Part shown: positions 57,180 through 64,000 of the stretch, in pieces
Layout of the letters: every line of letters starts with the position of its first letter
How positions within the stretch are numbered: the stretch's first letter is position 1
Assembly (NCBI RefSeq): GCF_001562015.1
Contig: NZ_LASA01000061.1
Location: forward strand, 1-64,000
Source of the DNA: Endozoicomonas arenosclerae
GTDB lineage: Bacteria > Pseudomonadota > Gammaproteobacteria > Pseudomonadales > Endozoicomonadaceae
Length of the DNA stretch: 64,000 bases
Direction of reading: 5' to 3'
Program-made: the position numbers and the translations under genes
The notes under the pieces: model-generated
The model's database searches: none
Seen by the model: the letters and a program-made list of their open reading frames with translations, nothing else
Told to the model about the DNA's origin: nothing

Positions 57180-57557
57180 CTATTGATGAGTTTCCCGAGC
57201 CTGCTGGTAGTGAACACCCCAAACCATTAACTGATCTATTACCGGAGACAGAGTCTCGCCCAGCTCTGTCAGACTGTATTCCACTCTTGGAGGCACTTCG
57301 GGATAGATGGTCCTTGAAATCAGGCCATCTTCTTCCAGGCTTCTCAGTTGCAAAGTCAGCATTCTCTGAGTCACTCTGGGCATGAGTTTTTTGAGCTCGC
57401 TGAAGCGTAATGTGCCCACCCTTAGTTTATAAAGAATAACCCCTTTCCATTTACCACCAATGATGTTCAGAGCCACTTCCACGGGACAGGCCATCAGGCC
57501 TTTTTCGTAATCCTTTGTCAGTTCCTCAAGACTCTTTGATTCAAAAGAATCTGGCAT
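57180..57557 (-). CDS. HxlR-family transcriptional regulator
   Basis: This 125-residue MarR-like winged-helix regulator has the HxlR start (CPVEVALNIIGGKWKGVIL, Cys at about 22) and the VTQRMLTLQLRSLEEDGL recognition region. It is divergent from the nitroreductase gene (157 bp), a common pairing where the regulator controls an electrophile- or quinone-responsive reductase. Confidence 0.9.
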   Translation of the reverse strand: MPDSFESKSLEELTKDYEKGLMACPVEVALNIIGGKWKGVILYKLRVGTLRFSELKKLMPRVTQRMLTLQLRSLEEDGLISRTIYPEVPPRVEYSLTELGETLSPVIDQLMVWGVHYQQARETHQ

Positions 57558-57714
57558 ATTGATCCCCCAAAAGTATTCATTTTTTCCAATAGTATCAAAA
57601 TTATCCTTAAGATAAAAAAAGCATACTACCTATCATAAATGTGCTTTCTTCCTTTTTTATACTAAAGGGAATAGAGTCTGTTTCACACCCTTATTTACCC
57701 TCTGGAAGCCCCTT

Positions 57715-58386
57715 ATGAAAGCAACCACCAAACAGCAGATTCTGGAAGCTTTTCAGTTCCGTCATGCCTGCAAAAGCTTTGACGCCGAGCGAAAAATTCC
57801 TGACGAGGACTTCAACTTTATTCTGGATGCAGGGCTGCTGTCGCCCAGTTCGTTCGGATTTGAACCCTGGAAGTTTCTGGTGATTCAGGACATGGACATC
57901 AGAAAGAAAATGCTTCCAGTATGCTGGGGTGCTGAAGGGCAGCTGCCAACAGCCAGCCACTTTATGGTGATTCTCGCTCGTAAAGAGCCTGGGATGATTT
58001 ACAGCTCACCCTACATTGAAGAGCACATGAGAGAAGTAGAGCAGCTGCCTGATGACATCGTTGATCTGAAAAGTGGCTTTTACAAAACCTTCCAGACCGA
58101 TCATTTCAAACTGACCGAGTCACCTCGAGCCATGTTTGACTGGTCCTGCAAACAGACCTATATCGCATTGGGCAACATGCTGAGCGTATCAGCTCAGATT
58201 GGTATTGATTCCTGTCCCATTGAAGGTTTTGATCTGGAAGCACTGGAAGGCATTCTTGAGAAGGAAGGTTTGCTGGATCGCCATCACTTCGGCATCAGCT
58301 GTCTGGCAGCTTTTGGATACCGTCAGGATGAGCCCAGACCAAAAACCCGCTCTCCTAAAGACAGACTGATTCAGTGGGTCAGGTAA
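57715..58386 (+). CDS. Nitroreductase-family NAD(P)H oxidoreductase
   Basis: This 223-residue flavoprotein has the nitroreductase FMN-binding layout: RHACKSFDAERKIPDEDF (about 16-33), LSPSSFGFEPWKFLVIQD (about 42-59) and a late GIDSCPIEGF motif (about 162-171). It is divergent from an HxlR regulator that may respond to its substrate. The physiological substrate is unknown. Confidence 0.88.
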   Translation: MKATTKQQILEAFQFRHACKSFDAERKIPDEDFNFILDAGLLSPSSFGFEPWKFLVIQDMDIRKKMLPVCWGAEGQLPTASHFMVILARKEPGMIYSSPYIEEHMREVEQLPDDIVDLKSGFYKTFQTDHFKLTESPRAMFDWSCKQTYIALGNMLSVSAQIGIDSCPIEGFDLEALEGILEKEGLLDRHHFGISCLAAFGYRQDEPRPKTRSPKDRLIQWVR

Positions 58387-58426
58387 GACGGACGGTATAG
58401 CTGAAGCTATAAAACTCCAGTGACTA

Positions 58427-58537
58427 GTGCAGACCTCATACCGTTCGCACTGAGCCTGTCGAAGTGCATAACCAGCATCCTTCGACAGGCTCAGGATGAA
58501 CCGTGTATGTATGAGCCTTCATACTTGGCTGCACTAG
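58427..58537. repeat. palindromic intergenic repeat with CTTCGACAGGCTCAG core
   Basis: CTGAGCCTGTCGAAG (58450-58464) and CTTCGACAGGCTCAG (58480-58494) are perfect complements around a 15-base loop. Outer blocks (TAGTGCAGACCTCATA and TATGAGCC...GGCTGCACTA) form a second, imperfect layer. The core word is widespread in bacterial intergenic repeats. It lies between convergent genes. Confidence 0.75.
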
Positions 58538-58542
58538 GACAC

Positions 58543-59193
58543 TCAACGTTTACGAGCCATCATCAACCCGTCGCCTACAGGTAACAACACCATATCCACT
58601 CTGTCATCCTGCTGAACAAATCGATTACATGCATCAATAGCCCTGGCTTCCTCATCCTGGGGGTTCACTACCGAGCCACCCCATAGACTGTTATCCACCA
58701 GCACCAAACCACCGGGCTTCAATAGTTCAAGGCAGCGCTCGTAGTAATTCAGGTGATTTTCTTTGTCTGCATCAATAAAGACCCAGTCAAAGGTTTCCTT
58801 CTGGTCTTGCATTTCAACAAGGCTATCCAGAGCAGGCTGAATTTTTAACGTAATCTTTTCGGACACTCCTGCCTTCTGCCAATGCTCTCTGGCAATATTG
58901 GTCCATTCTTCAGATACATCAAGGCAGGTCAGGTGGCCTTCTTCTGGCATAGCCAATGCCGTTGCCAAAGCGCTGTATCCTGTGAATGTACCGATCTCTA
59001 TTCCCTTTCTTGTACCATTCATCTTCACCAGCATTTGCATGAAAGCACCCTGTTCCGGCGAGATCTGCATTCGCCCTCCGGGAAAATCTTCCATCAATGC
59101 TCGTAGTTCACTGAGTACGGGATGATCCCGAATACCCACCTGGGTAAGATAACGGGCAATGTCTGGTGTTATGGTCAGCGTTTTACTGGACAC
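58543..59193 (-). CDS. O-methyltransferase (CCoAOMT-like)
   Basis: This 216-residue SAM-dependent methyltransferase has GIEIGTFTGYSALALA (about 62-77) as SAM motif I and the metal-binding WVFIDADKENHLNYYERC (about 137-154). Caffeoyl-CoA-type enzymes methylate catechol groups with a divalent metal. It is 36 bp ahead (same strand) of nothing but follows puuE; the substrate is unknown. Confidence 0.88.
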   Translation of the reverse strand: MSSKTLTITPDIARYLTQVGIRDHPVLSELRALMEDFPGGRMQISPEQGAFMQMLVKMNGTRKGIEIGTFTGYSALATALAMPEEGHLTCLDVSEEWTNIAREHWQKAGVSEKITLKIQPALDSLVEMQDQKETFDWVFIDADKENHLNYYERCLELLKPGGLVLVDNSLWGGSVVNPQDEEARAIDACNRFVQQDDRVDMVLLPVGDGLMMARKR

Positions 59194-59229
59194 AGTGGCC
59201 TCCCTCCAATGTAAATATTTATTCTCTAT

Positions 59230-60186
59230 TCAAGCTGGCTCTGCAATATTTGCCACCCTGGCTTCAGACTCTTTATAAGGATGCTGCTCATGCCAGTGAC
59301 GGGCAATCTGTTCCCGGGTACACAGCCATACTTTTTCCTTCGATAGCACGTAATCAAGGAAACGTGCAAAAGCTGCAGCTCGTCCAGGCCTTCCTACTAA
59401 ACGACAATGCAATCCTACAGACATCATTTTTGGCTGCTCTTCCCCTTCTTCGTAAAGGGTATCGAAGGTATCTTTCAGATAATTGAAAAACTGATCTCCT
59501 GAATTAAATCCCTGATTTGTAGCAAACCTCATATCATTACAATCCAGGGTATAGGGTACGACCAGCTGGGGTTTCTCAAAGCGAGTATCCCAGTACGGAA
59601 GATCATCAGCATAACTGTCTGCATGGTAAAGAAATCCCCCTTCTTCCACTACCAGCTGTTCTGTATTGGGACTGCACCGCCCTGTATACCAGCCCAAGGG
59701 ACGACTGCCTGTTAACTCTTTATGAATCTGGATCGCTTTCTGCATATGCTCACGCTCTTCTTCCAGATCGTGAAACTGATAATCAATCCAGCGATAACCA
59801 TGGCTGGCTATTTCCCAGTCGGAATCAAGCATGGCCTGAACAGCTTCAGGATTTCGCTGCATGGCCATGGCAACACCATAAACAGTGACGGGAATATTTC
59901 TTTGGGTAAACATCCGGTGCAAACGCCAGAAGCCGGCCCGGGAGCCATATTCATAAATGGACTCCATACTGATGTGGCGCATCCCATCATACGCCTGAGC
60001 ACCAATAATTTCGGACAGGAAAGCTTCTGATGCTTTGTCACCATGCAGTACAGAGTTCTCACCACCCTCTTCGTAATTAATGACAAACTGAACCGCTATG
60101 CGCGACTGCCCGGGCCATTGAGCATGAGGAGGGGTTTTACCATACCCTGTTAAGTCCCTGGGGTAGTTGTTATCCCTGTGATCCAT
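59230..60186 (-). CDS. puuE: Allantoinase PuuE (polysaccharide deacetylase family)
   Basis: PuuE hydrolyses allantoin to allantoate and is unrelated to metal-dependent AllB. This 318-residue protein has the PuuE start RDLTGYGKTPPHAQWPGQSR and a NodB-like core with EIASHGYRWIDYQF (about 130-143). It is divergent from allantoicase, sharing a promoter with a RutR-like site at 60343-60358. It supplies the step between uraD product and allantoicase. Confidence 0.93.
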   Translation of the reverse strand: MDHRDNNYPRDLTGYGKTPPHAQWPGQSRIAVQFVINYEEGGENSVLHGDKASEAFLSEIIGAQAYDGMRHISMESIYEYGSRAGFWRLHRMFTQRNIPVTVYGVAMAMQRNPEAVQAMLDSDWEIASHGYRWIDYQFHDLEEEREHMQKAIQIHKELTGSRPLGWYTGRCSPNTEQLVVEEGGFLYHADSYADDLPYWDTRFEKPQLVVPYTLDCNDMRFATNQGFNSGDQFFNYLKDTFDTLYEEGEEQPKMMSVGLHCRLVGRPGRAAAFARFLDYVLSKEKVWLCTREQIARHWHEQHPYKESEARVANIAEPA

Positions 60187-60493
60187 GGCGAACTCCGACT
60201 TATTTTTCTTCTGTTTATAAAAATGTTTTGAAAAACAGCTTCATCTCGAAGAGTGCTCAAAGCATTTTTCATGCACTATTGGCATTGTTCCAAATCAATA
60301 TATTGATTGATCAGTGGTATCTATGGCATAAACTCCCAAAGTCTGACTAAATGGTCAACATTTAGTTTACAAGTTCACAAATGATCACAGTCCATTTTGT
60401 CAGACCCTAAAGAAGAAATCCCCTTAATCGTCTCGGCTCGACCGGGGTGACAAAAAGTTTCTCAATAACACCAACAACAAATCTGGATACTGA
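60187..60493. other. 307-bp divergent promoter of puuE and alc
   Basis: No gene seen. Contains the RutR-like site at 60343-60358. Confidence 0.6.
60343..60358. promoter_or_regulatory. RutR-like operator, puuE/alc side
   Basis: CTGACTAAATGGTCAA fits the TTGACCA-N2-TGGTCAA palindrome with two mismatches. It lies about 135 bp ahead of alc and 157 bp ahead of puuE. Confidence 0.65.
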
Positions 60494-61504
60494 ATGGATA
60501 ATTTGGCTAATAGCTCTGATGAGGCTGTGCTCTGGCGACAGACAAAAGTGGATCTTGCTGCCCGGTCTCTGGGTGGAGACGTGCTCTCAGCCAGCGACGA
60601 CTTCTTTGCAGAAAAGGACAACCTGCTCCTGGCTTCTGAGCCAATATTTCTTCCGGAAAAATATACGGCCTATGGCAAGTGGATGGATGGCTGGGAGTCC
60701 CGGCGTCGCAGAAACGGTGACCATGACTGGGTGATTGTCAGGCTGGCAACCCTGGGCATGGTCGAAGGGGTTGAAGTGGATACCCGACACTTTAAAGGTA
60801 ATGCACCCGGTGCTGTGAGACTGGATTACATAGCCAGTGAGTCAGACCCTGATGAGCACAGCGATTGGCAGCCCATGACAGAACAATTGCCCGTTGATGC
60901 AGACGCCCGCAACCTGATTCATCTGGACAAGCCGGTTGAAGCCACTCATATTCGCCTGCGTATCTTTCCTGACGGAGGTGTCGCCCGACTCAGGGTCTAC
61001 GGAAAAATCCTCTTCAATACCCAACACTTTTTACCTAACGAGCCGATTGACCTGACAGCATTAATGAACGGTGCTCGCCCGGTAAGCTGCTCGGATGCTT
61101 TTTTCAGCCCCATGCAAAATCTGCTTCGCCCGGGACGGGGTGCGGACATGCACGATGGCTGGGAAACCAAAAGAAGGCGCAATGGCGGCCATGACTGGAT
61201 GATTATCAGGCTCGCAACGCCTGGTTCCATCGGGAGAGTAGAAATAGACACCTTGCACTTCAAAGGTAACTATCCAGACAGAGGAAGCCTGGAAGGCTGT
61301 TATTGCGAAAGCGAACAGCCCGATGAGCACGTGCAATGGCAAACCATTCTGCCAGAACAGAAACTGTATGCTCACAGAAATCATTCCTTTGTAGAAAAAC
61401 TGCAGAACACTCAGCAAGCCTACACCCATGTCCGCTTAAATATTTATCCGGATGGGGGCGTATCCCGATTGAGAGTAGTAGGTCAGCCGGAGCAGACAAA
61501 ATGA
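60494..61504 (+). CDS. alc: Allantoicase
   Basis: Allantoicase splits allantoate into ureidoglycolate and urea. The 336-residue protein is a tandem repeat of the allantoicase domain: GWESRRRRNGDHDWVIVRLA (about 72-91) and GWETKRRRNGGHDWMIIRLA (about 221-240), with matching HFKGN motifs. Its stop overlaps the uraD start by four bases (ATGA). Confidence 0.95.
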   Translation: MDNLANSSDEAVLWRQTKVDLAARSLGGDVLSASDDFFAEKDNLLLASEPIFLPEKYTAYGKWMDGWESRRRRNGDHDWVIVRLATLGMVEGVEVDTRHFKGNAPGAVRLDYIASESDPDEHSDWQPMTEQLPVDADARNLIHLDKPVEATHIRLRIFPDGGVARLRVYGKILFNTQHFLPNEPIDLTALMNGARPVSCSDAFFSPMQNLLRPGRGADMHDGWETKRRRNGGHDWMIIRLATPGSIGRVEIDTLHFKGNYPDRGSLEGCYCESEQPDEHVQWQTILPEQKLYAHRNHSFVEKLQNTQQAYTHVRLNIYPDGGVSRLRVVGQPEQTK

Positions 61505-62028
61505 CATTGAGTGAACTGAACTCATTGAACGAACAGCAAGCTGCAGAACTGTTCCATCAATGCTGTGCCAGCAGCCATTGGGTAGAGTGCATGGTGGCCG
61601 CAAGGCCTTATGCCAACCTTGAAAGCCTGCTCGTTGCCTCCGACGCAGTATGGTCACATTGCACAAAAGACGACTATCTCGAAGCCTTTGATGCTCACCC
61701 AAAAATTGGTGATATCAACAGTCTGAAAGAAAAGTACGCTAATACACAGACAATGGCCGGACACGAGCAGTCTGGCGTCAACGAAGCCAGTGAGCAAACG
61801 TTGACTGCACTGGCTGATGGCAACAGTCAGTATGAAAAGCGCTTCGGTTATATTTTTATCGTTTGCGCGACCGGAAAAAGCGCCAGCGAGATGTTAAGCC
61901 TGCTGGAGCAACGTCTGGGTAATGAACCTGCCGATGAACTTTTAATAGCGGCCTCAGAACAGCATAAAATTACTCGTATTCGTTTGTGCAAATGGCTCAA
62001 GAATACCTCAAAGCCCAAAGAGGAATGA
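61501..62028 (+). CDS. uraD: OHCU decarboxylase UraD
   Basis: UraD decarboxylates 2-oxo-4-hydroxy-4-carboxy-5-ureidoimidazoline to S-allantoin. The ATG at 61501 gives 175 residues; an upstream frame to 61336 is antisense-like and lies inside alc. The catalytic His/Glu region DAHPKIGD (about 65-72) and the conserved GYIFIVCATGKSASEML (about 119-135) are present. It is coupled to alc and five bases ahead of uraH. Confidence 0.93.
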   Translation: MTLSELNSLNEQQAAELFHQCCASSHWVECMVAARPYANLESLLVASDAVWSHCTKDDYLEAFDAHPKIGDINSLKEKYANTQTMAGHEQSGVNEASEQTLTALADGNSQYEKRFGYIFIVCATGKSASEMLSLLEQRLGNEPADELLIAASEQHKITRIRLCKWLKNTSKPKEE

Positions 62029-62032
62029 TTTT

Positions 62033-62371
62033 ATGACAGGCATCAGCACCCATATTCTCGATACGGCTCGCGGACAGCCTGCAGAGAATGTACCCGTTAC
62101 TCTATACAAACAGTCAGAGGGTGGCTGGATAGAAGTAGGGCAGGGCACCACCAATAACGATGGCCGAATCACTGGCTTGGCGACCGATGAAGTGAACCTT
62201 CCGGAAGGCGTCTACAAACTGGACTTTGCCATACTGGATTACTTCAAACAGTTAGAGCAAAAGTGCTTCTACCCGGAAGTATCCGTCATCTTTGAAGTCT
62301 GTGATGACCGCCATCATCATGTGCCGTTGTTGATTTCACCCTTTGGCTATTCGACTTACAGAGGGAGCTGA
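62033..62371 (+). CDS. uraH: 5-hydroxyisourate hydrolase UraH (transthyretin-like)
   Basis: This 112-residue protein hydrolyses 5-hydroxyisourate. It starts ISTHILDTARGQPAENVPVT and ends in YRGS, the signature C-terminus of bacterial HIU hydrolases (transthyretin itself lacks it). It follows uraD by five bases. The enzyme that makes its substrate (urate oxidase) is not in the window. Confidence 0.95.
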   Translation: MTGISTHILDTARGQPAENVPVTLYKQSEGGWIEVGQGTTNNDGRITGLATDEVNLPEGVYKLDFAILDYFKQLEQKCFYPEVSVIFEVCDDRHHHVPLLISPFGYSTYRGS

Positions 62372-62406
62372 CTCTCACTCTTTGTCGGGCAAAAAAACGT
62401 TGCACA

Positions 62407-62457
62407 GCCTTGAGCTGATAAAAAGTCCTGAGCTAAAAAGCCCAGAGCTCACAAAAA
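62407..62457 (+). repeat. 18-bp tandem repeat between uraH and allA
   Basis: Units AGCCTTGAGCTGATAAAA, AGTCCTGAGCTAAAA (three bases short) and AGCCCAGAGCTCACAAAA, spelling SLELIK-SPELK-SPELTK if translated, recur here in non-coding DNA. The pattern matches the repeat in ubiC at 46912-46965 on the opposite strand. Confidence 0.7.
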
Positions 62458-62481
62458 ATAAAAACAAAGAGACACCCGCCC

Positions 62482-63000
62482 ATGCCAACAACGTTAACCA
62501 CCAGGGCTCTTCCCATAGAGCCCTTATCTGCTGAAAGCTTCAAACCTTTCGGCGATGTGATTGAAGCCTGTGGTGACGCTATGGTCATCAATCAGGGCCG
62601 TTGTCACAAATTCAACCAGCTCACCCAGATCGAAACTGACGCCAATGGCGAAGTAAGCATTCATATCTATCATACAGAGGCCATCAGGCAACCTTACCGG
62701 CTCGATTTACTGGAACGTCACCCACTGGGTAGCCAAGCCTTCATGCCACTGGAAAAGCAACAGTTCTATATTGTGGTTGCTCCGGATAAAAATCAGGAGC
62801 CTGACTTCGACAACATTCGCTGCTTTGTCACCAATGGCTCCCAGGGCATTAACTATCATCCTGGCACCTGGCATCACCCCCTGCTTTCAGTGGATCAAGG
62901 TATATCCTACCTTGTGATTGACCGCACAGGCTCTGGGCATAACTGTGATGAGGTTCAGATACCCGAGCAGCTTTCCGTCACAGTAGGAGGTCTGTCATGA
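62482..63000 (+). CDS. allA: Ureidoglycolate lyase AllA
   Basis: AllA releases glyoxylate and urea from ureidoglycolate, ending the allantoin route. This 172-residue cupin-fold protein has the AllA blocks PLSAESFKPFGDVIE (about 14-28), INQGRCHKFNQL, and INYHPGTWHHPLL (about 128-140). It overlaps guaD by four bases (ATGA). Confidence 0.93.
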   Translation: MPTTLTTRALPIEPLSAESFKPFGDVIEACGDAMVINQGRCHKFNQLTQIETDANGEVSIHIYHTEAIRQPYRLDLLERHPLGSQAFMPLEKQQFYIVVAPDKNQEPDFDNIRCFVTNGSQGINYHPGTWHHPLLSVDQGISYLVIDRTGSGHNCDEVQIPEQLSVTVGGLS

Positions 63001-64000
63001 GCACACCGATCTTTTGGCGAGCCTCTATCCTCCATTTTCTGGATGATCCGGATAAAGGGTCACAAAGCTGGGAGTATTTTGACGACGGTGGTTTATTGGT
63101 TGAATCCGGTTTAATCACAGCCTGTGGTCCTGCAGAACAACTATTGAAAACACTGCCTGATGACTGTGAGGTCAGAGATCTCTCTGGCCGCCTGATTGTC
63201 CCCGGATTCATCGATACCCACGTGCACTACCCTCAGCTCGAGGTTATGGCAGGCTGTGGTGTACAGCTGCTTGATTGGCTTGAACAGTACACTTTCCCTG
63301 CTGAAGCACAGTTCTCTGATCCCGGGTATGCCAGAGAAATAGCCGAACTTTTTCTCGATCAGTGCCTTGCCAACGGTACAACAACAGCCCTGGTTTTCGG
63401 AACAGTAGCCCCTCAGTCCGTAGATGCCTTCTTTGCAGCTGCCGAAAAGCGAAACATGAGAATGATTGCCGGCAAGGTCATGATGGACCGGAATGCACCG
63501 GACTATCTGCTCGACACCCCTGAAAGCAGCTATGAAGATTCGAAACAGCTGATCAACCGCTGGCACAATAAAGGGCGGCTGTCTTATGCTGTAACACCTC
63601 GTTTTGCGCCAACCTCTTCTTCAGAACAACTGACCATGGCAGGTCGGCTACTGCAAGAACATGAAGGCCTCTACCTGCATACTCATCTTTCTGAAAACCC
63701 CAAAGAAATAGAATGGGTTCAGGAGCTGTTTCCTGACAGTCAAAACTATCTGGATGTCTATGATCAACATGGCCTGCTTGGGCCAAGATCAGTCTTCGCA
63801 CACTCCATCCACCTCTGCGATCAGAGCTGGAACCGGATGGCTGAAAGCGACTCATCCATTGCCTGCTGCCCGGGCTCCAACCTTTTTCTGGGCAGCGGTT
63901 TATTCAACTTTTCCAATGCTAAAAACAAGAACATTCGTGTTGGGCTGGGCACAGACGTGGGTGGTGGCACCAGTCTTTGTCTGCTTGGCACTATGAAAGA
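62997..64000 (+). CDS. guaD: Guanine deaminase GuaD, C-terminus beyond the window
   Basis: An open frame from ATG 62997 runs to the right edge (334 codons) without a stop. It carries the amidohydrolase metal sites: DTHVHYPQLEV at about 71, HTHLSENPKE at about 226, FAHSIHL at about 262 and GTDVGGGTS at about 319. Guanine deaminase converts guanine to xanthine, feeding XdhAB. Translation is coupled to allA. Confidence 0.92.
   Translation, partial: MSTPIFWRASILHFLDDPDKGSQSWEYFDDGGLLVESGLITACGPAEQLLKTLPDDCEVRDLSGRLIVPGFIDTHVHYPQLEVMAGCGVQLLDWLEQYTFPAEAQFSDPGYAREIAELFLDQCLANGTTTALVFGTVAPQSVDAFFAAAEKRNMRMIAGKVMMDRNAPDYLLDTPESSYEDSKQLINRWHNKGRLSYAVTPRFAPTSSSEQLTMAGRLLQEHEGLYLHTHLSENPKEIEWVQELFPDSQNYLDVYDQHGLLGPRSVFAHSIHLCDQSWNRMAESDSSIACCPGSNLFLGSGLFNFSNAKNKNIRVGLGTDVGGGTSLCLLGTMK

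Noticed and set aside
1-64000. CRISPR arrays, tRNA or rRNA genes
   Set aside because: No regularly spaced direct repeats with spacers were seen on reading through; no rRNA-like or clear tRNA cloverleaf was recognised, although a tRNAscan run would be needed to be sure.

Overview
The window looks like a chromosomal segment of a host-associated gammaproteobacterium, probably of the Endozoicomonas/Oceanospirillales type. That is an inference from gene content (LetAB lipid transport, tesA-ybbA-ybbP, yeaGH-spoVR, PhoBR, UbiCA, an H-NS-like protein, two large autotransporters, a PAAR effector and a full ureide pathway), not a measured placement. No rRNA, tRNA or CRISPR array was seen.

Layout. 0-3.3 kb is accessory, AT-rich DNA: the start of an IS1182-like transposase abuts and probably truncates a TPR/GreAB-C-like/PIN conflict protein, followed by a frameshifted FitA-like antitoxin. 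3.4-12.8 kb is envelope and lipid metabolism: ybbP-ybbA facing tesA, a patatin, a thioesterase, and a LetB-like six-MCE tunnel protein with LetA split into two half-proteins. 12.9-25.3 kb holds a DeoR regulator with a PdxA2-like dehydrogenase, an exported FAD oxidase, a divergent pair of paralogous autotransporters, a SYLF protein, a DsbA-like protein, an SMP-30 protein and alanine racemase. 25.9-31.5 kb is a branched-chain amino acid module: an Lrp-type regulator, a PilZ protein, leucine dehydrogenase and the E1alpha/E1beta/E2 genes of a branched-chain 2-oxo acid dehydrogenase without E3. 31.5-34 kb has an exported-looking GNAT and a P450-cupin pair. 35-41.6 kb has the stress operon prkA-yeaH-spoVR and a fatty acid desaturase whose tail is frameshifted at an A7 run. 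41.8-47.2 kb has an H-NS-like gene, phoR, phoB with an upstream pho box, ubiA and ubiC.

The most coherent system lies at 47.5-64 kb. A TetR/RutR-family regulator precedes a PAAR effector with a candidate immunity gene and then an AzgA-type purine permease, xdhABC, puuE, alc, uraD, uraH, allA and guaD. I found three copies of a RutR-like palindrome (TGACCA-N2-TGGTCA) in the azgA/xdhA and puuE/alc divergent promoters, which suggests one regulator for purine uptake and breakdown. The urate oxidase step is absent from the window.

Several non-coding repeats recur: two copies of a 120-170 bp imperfect palindrome, two copies of a hairpin element with AAATGCAGC ends, a dispersed GCTCATGGCTG word, an 18-bp tandem repeat found both inside ubiC and between uraH and allA, a 168-bp palindrome after letB, and a CTTCGACAGGCTCAG hairpin.
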